Of a stretch of 6,858 nucleotides of DNA, positions 6,322 to 6,858 are shown piece after piece. A program made the translations under genes and the position numbers. The DNA is from an uncultured Veillonella sp. Its GTDB lineage: Bacteria > Bacillota > Negativicutes > Veillonellales > Veillonellaceae. The notes beneath the pieces were generated by a model. It was not told the DNA's origin. It was given only the letters and a program-made list of their open reading frames with translations, and made no database searches. Location of the stretch: assembly GCA_900549845.1 (NCBI GenBank), contig URPT01000089.1, positions 1 through 6,858 of the forward strand. The letters are read 5' to 3'. How positions within the stretch are numbered: position 1 is the stretch's first letter; every line of letters begins with the position of its first letter.

Positions 6322-6651
6322 TTAGATAACTTCCTTGATTAGGGACTCAAGCACATCAGCTTTCTTGTAACCCACAAGGGAATCAAGCATTTTGCCATCA
6401 CGGAAGAATACCATAGATGGAATACCATCAATATCTTCTTTCAACAAAATACCACGAAGATTTTTATCTTCTGCATCAACACTAAAGAACTCTACTTGAC
6501 CTTTTAAACGTTCAGCTACCGCTTCTACTTCTGGACGCATAACAGTGCAAGGTTCGCACCAGGCAGCCCAGAAATCAACAATAGCTAAACCTTTAGAGCC
6601 AAGTACTTTTTCATCAAATTCTTGTACACTAGTAATCGCTGTAATTGCCAT
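6322..6651 (-). CDS. trxA: Thioredoxin with WCEPC active site
   Basis: The 109-residue protein has the normal length and layout of thioredoxin, the small cytoplasmic dithiol-disulfide reductase reduced by thioredoxin reductase. The redox motif is W31-C32-E33-P34-C35, in place of the usual WCGPC. Other landmarks are the buried acid D26 (VDFWA), P40 in the helix after the motif, the cis-proline P78 in GIPSMVFF, and VGY (93-95) near the end. Glutamate in the dipeptide between the cysteines should alter redox potential or partner choice, but the effect cannot be predicted from sequence alone. ATG 6649-6651 has AGGAG (6658-6662) at 6 nt. The gene lies about 73 nt after the end of rnpB and ends in its own terminator. 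No thioredoxin reductase is in the window. It might be a specialised thioredoxin and not the main TrxA. Confidence 0.95.
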   Translation of the reverse strand: MAITAITSVQEFDEKVLGSKGLAIVDFWAAWCEPCTVMRPEVEAVAERLKGQVEFFSVDAEDKNLRGILLKEDIDGIPSMVFFRDGKMLDSLVGYKKADVLESLIKEVI

Positions 6652-6692
6652 GAAGTTCTCCTAACAAAGATCTACAATCTTATATACTATAA

Positions 6693-6720
6693 ATTATATC
6701 TTAAATATGGAAGCAAGCAA
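6693..6720 (-). promoter_or_regulatory. Weak promoter candidate for trxA
   Basis: TATAAT (6693-6698) is perfect, and TTGCTT (6715-6720), 16 nt upstream, matches the -35 consensus at 3/6. Transcription would begin near 6686, 35 nt before the trxA start. The -35 element would touch the end of rnpB. The hexamer is good, but the AT-rich setting lowers confidence. Confidence 0.4.
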
Positions 6721-6858
6721 TCAATAAGCCGAGTTCTGTTCCGCTTGCGCGGTGACGATTATCTTTCTAGGCGTACAGTCGCCTGCACGCTCGAGCGACA
6801 CAACCCGGAAGGTAGGCGGGACCACCCTTAACCCTTCCCTATTCGGTCTTGCTCCGGA
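6720..6858 (-). ncRNA. rnpB: RNase P RNA, 3' portion (5' part beyond the right edge)
   Basis: The minus strand shows the conserved 3' half of bacterial RNase P RNA, the ribozyme that trims tRNA 5' leaders. Landmarks in order are CCGGAGCAAGACCGAATAGG at the right edge, the GGTGGTCCCGCC loop region that normally pairs with the tRNA CCA end, CCGGGTTGTGTCGCTCGAGC, GGCGACTGTACGCCTAGAAAGATAATCGTC, and the terminal ACAGAACTCGGCTTA (6725-6739), which contains the 3' strand of helix P4. The exact 3' end is not visible; about 6720 is an estimate by analogy with other rnpB genes. It is co-oriented with trxA. Confidence 0.93.

Noticed and set aside
6622..6831. Plus-strand open frame across the trxA start and rnpB
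   Set aside because: It is the reverse complement of the structured RNase P RNA and the trxA leader, so it is a chance frame.
1..6858. CRISPR arrays, insertion sequences, tRNA genes, attachment sites, origins
   Set aside because: No regularly spaced repeats, transposase motifs, tRNA cloverleaf signatures or iteron-like arrays were seen on either strand.

Overview
The window carries a compact [NiFe]-hydrogenase operon flanked by housekeeping and envelope genes, all on the minus strand. Low G+C, AT-rich spacers, strong AGGAGG-type ribosome binding sites and a membrane-bound respiratory-type uptake hydrogenase suit an anaerobic low-GC bacterium. My best guess is a Negativicute such as Veillonella. 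That is an inference from overall character; no marker in the window proves it.

Read in the direction of transcription, from right to left, the window starts inside the 3' part of the RNase P RNA gene (rnpB, right edge to about 6720). A thioredoxin gene (6651-6322) with an unusual WCEPC active site follows, and it ends in a clear intrinsic terminator (6277-6233). A regulatory region (about 6041-6232) comes next. It holds two near-identical 24-bp copies of an imperfectly palindromic element 59 bp apart and an extended -10 promoter candidate. The hydrogenase operon then runs: hyaA (small subunit with Tat signal, GTG start at 6040), hyaB (large subunit, 4901-3000), hyaC (cytochrome b anchor, 2985-2176), hyaD (maturation endopeptidase, 2183-1605) and a short protein resembling only the C-terminal domain of HupH/HyaF (1558-1181). 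The genes are tightly packed (1-nt overlap, 14-nt gap, 8-nt overlap, 46-nt gap), and a 10-bp hairpin directly after the last stop (1154-1177) closes the operon. About 500 bp of AT-rich DNA without a gene separates it from a family 2 glycosyltransferase (657 to the left edge) that runs off the window.

The operon products fit together. HyaA is exported folded through Tat together with HyaB, after HyaD has clipped the HyaB C-terminal tail once nickel is inserted. HyaC ties the heterodimer to the membrane and passes electrons between its two haems and the quinone pool. The HupH-like protein probably helps small-subunit assembly. The Hyp proteins needed to build the NiFe(CN)2CO centre are not in the window. 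The cysteine pattern of HyaA predicts an ordinary proximal [4Fe-4S] cluster, not the six-cysteine cluster of oxygen-tolerant enzymes.

I see no CRISPR array, insertion sequence, tRNA or phage gene, and no clearly novel system. The most interesting points are the twin operator-like repeats before hyaA, the domain-reduced HupH-like protein, the WCEPC thioredoxin and the short rnpB-trxA junction without a visible terminator.
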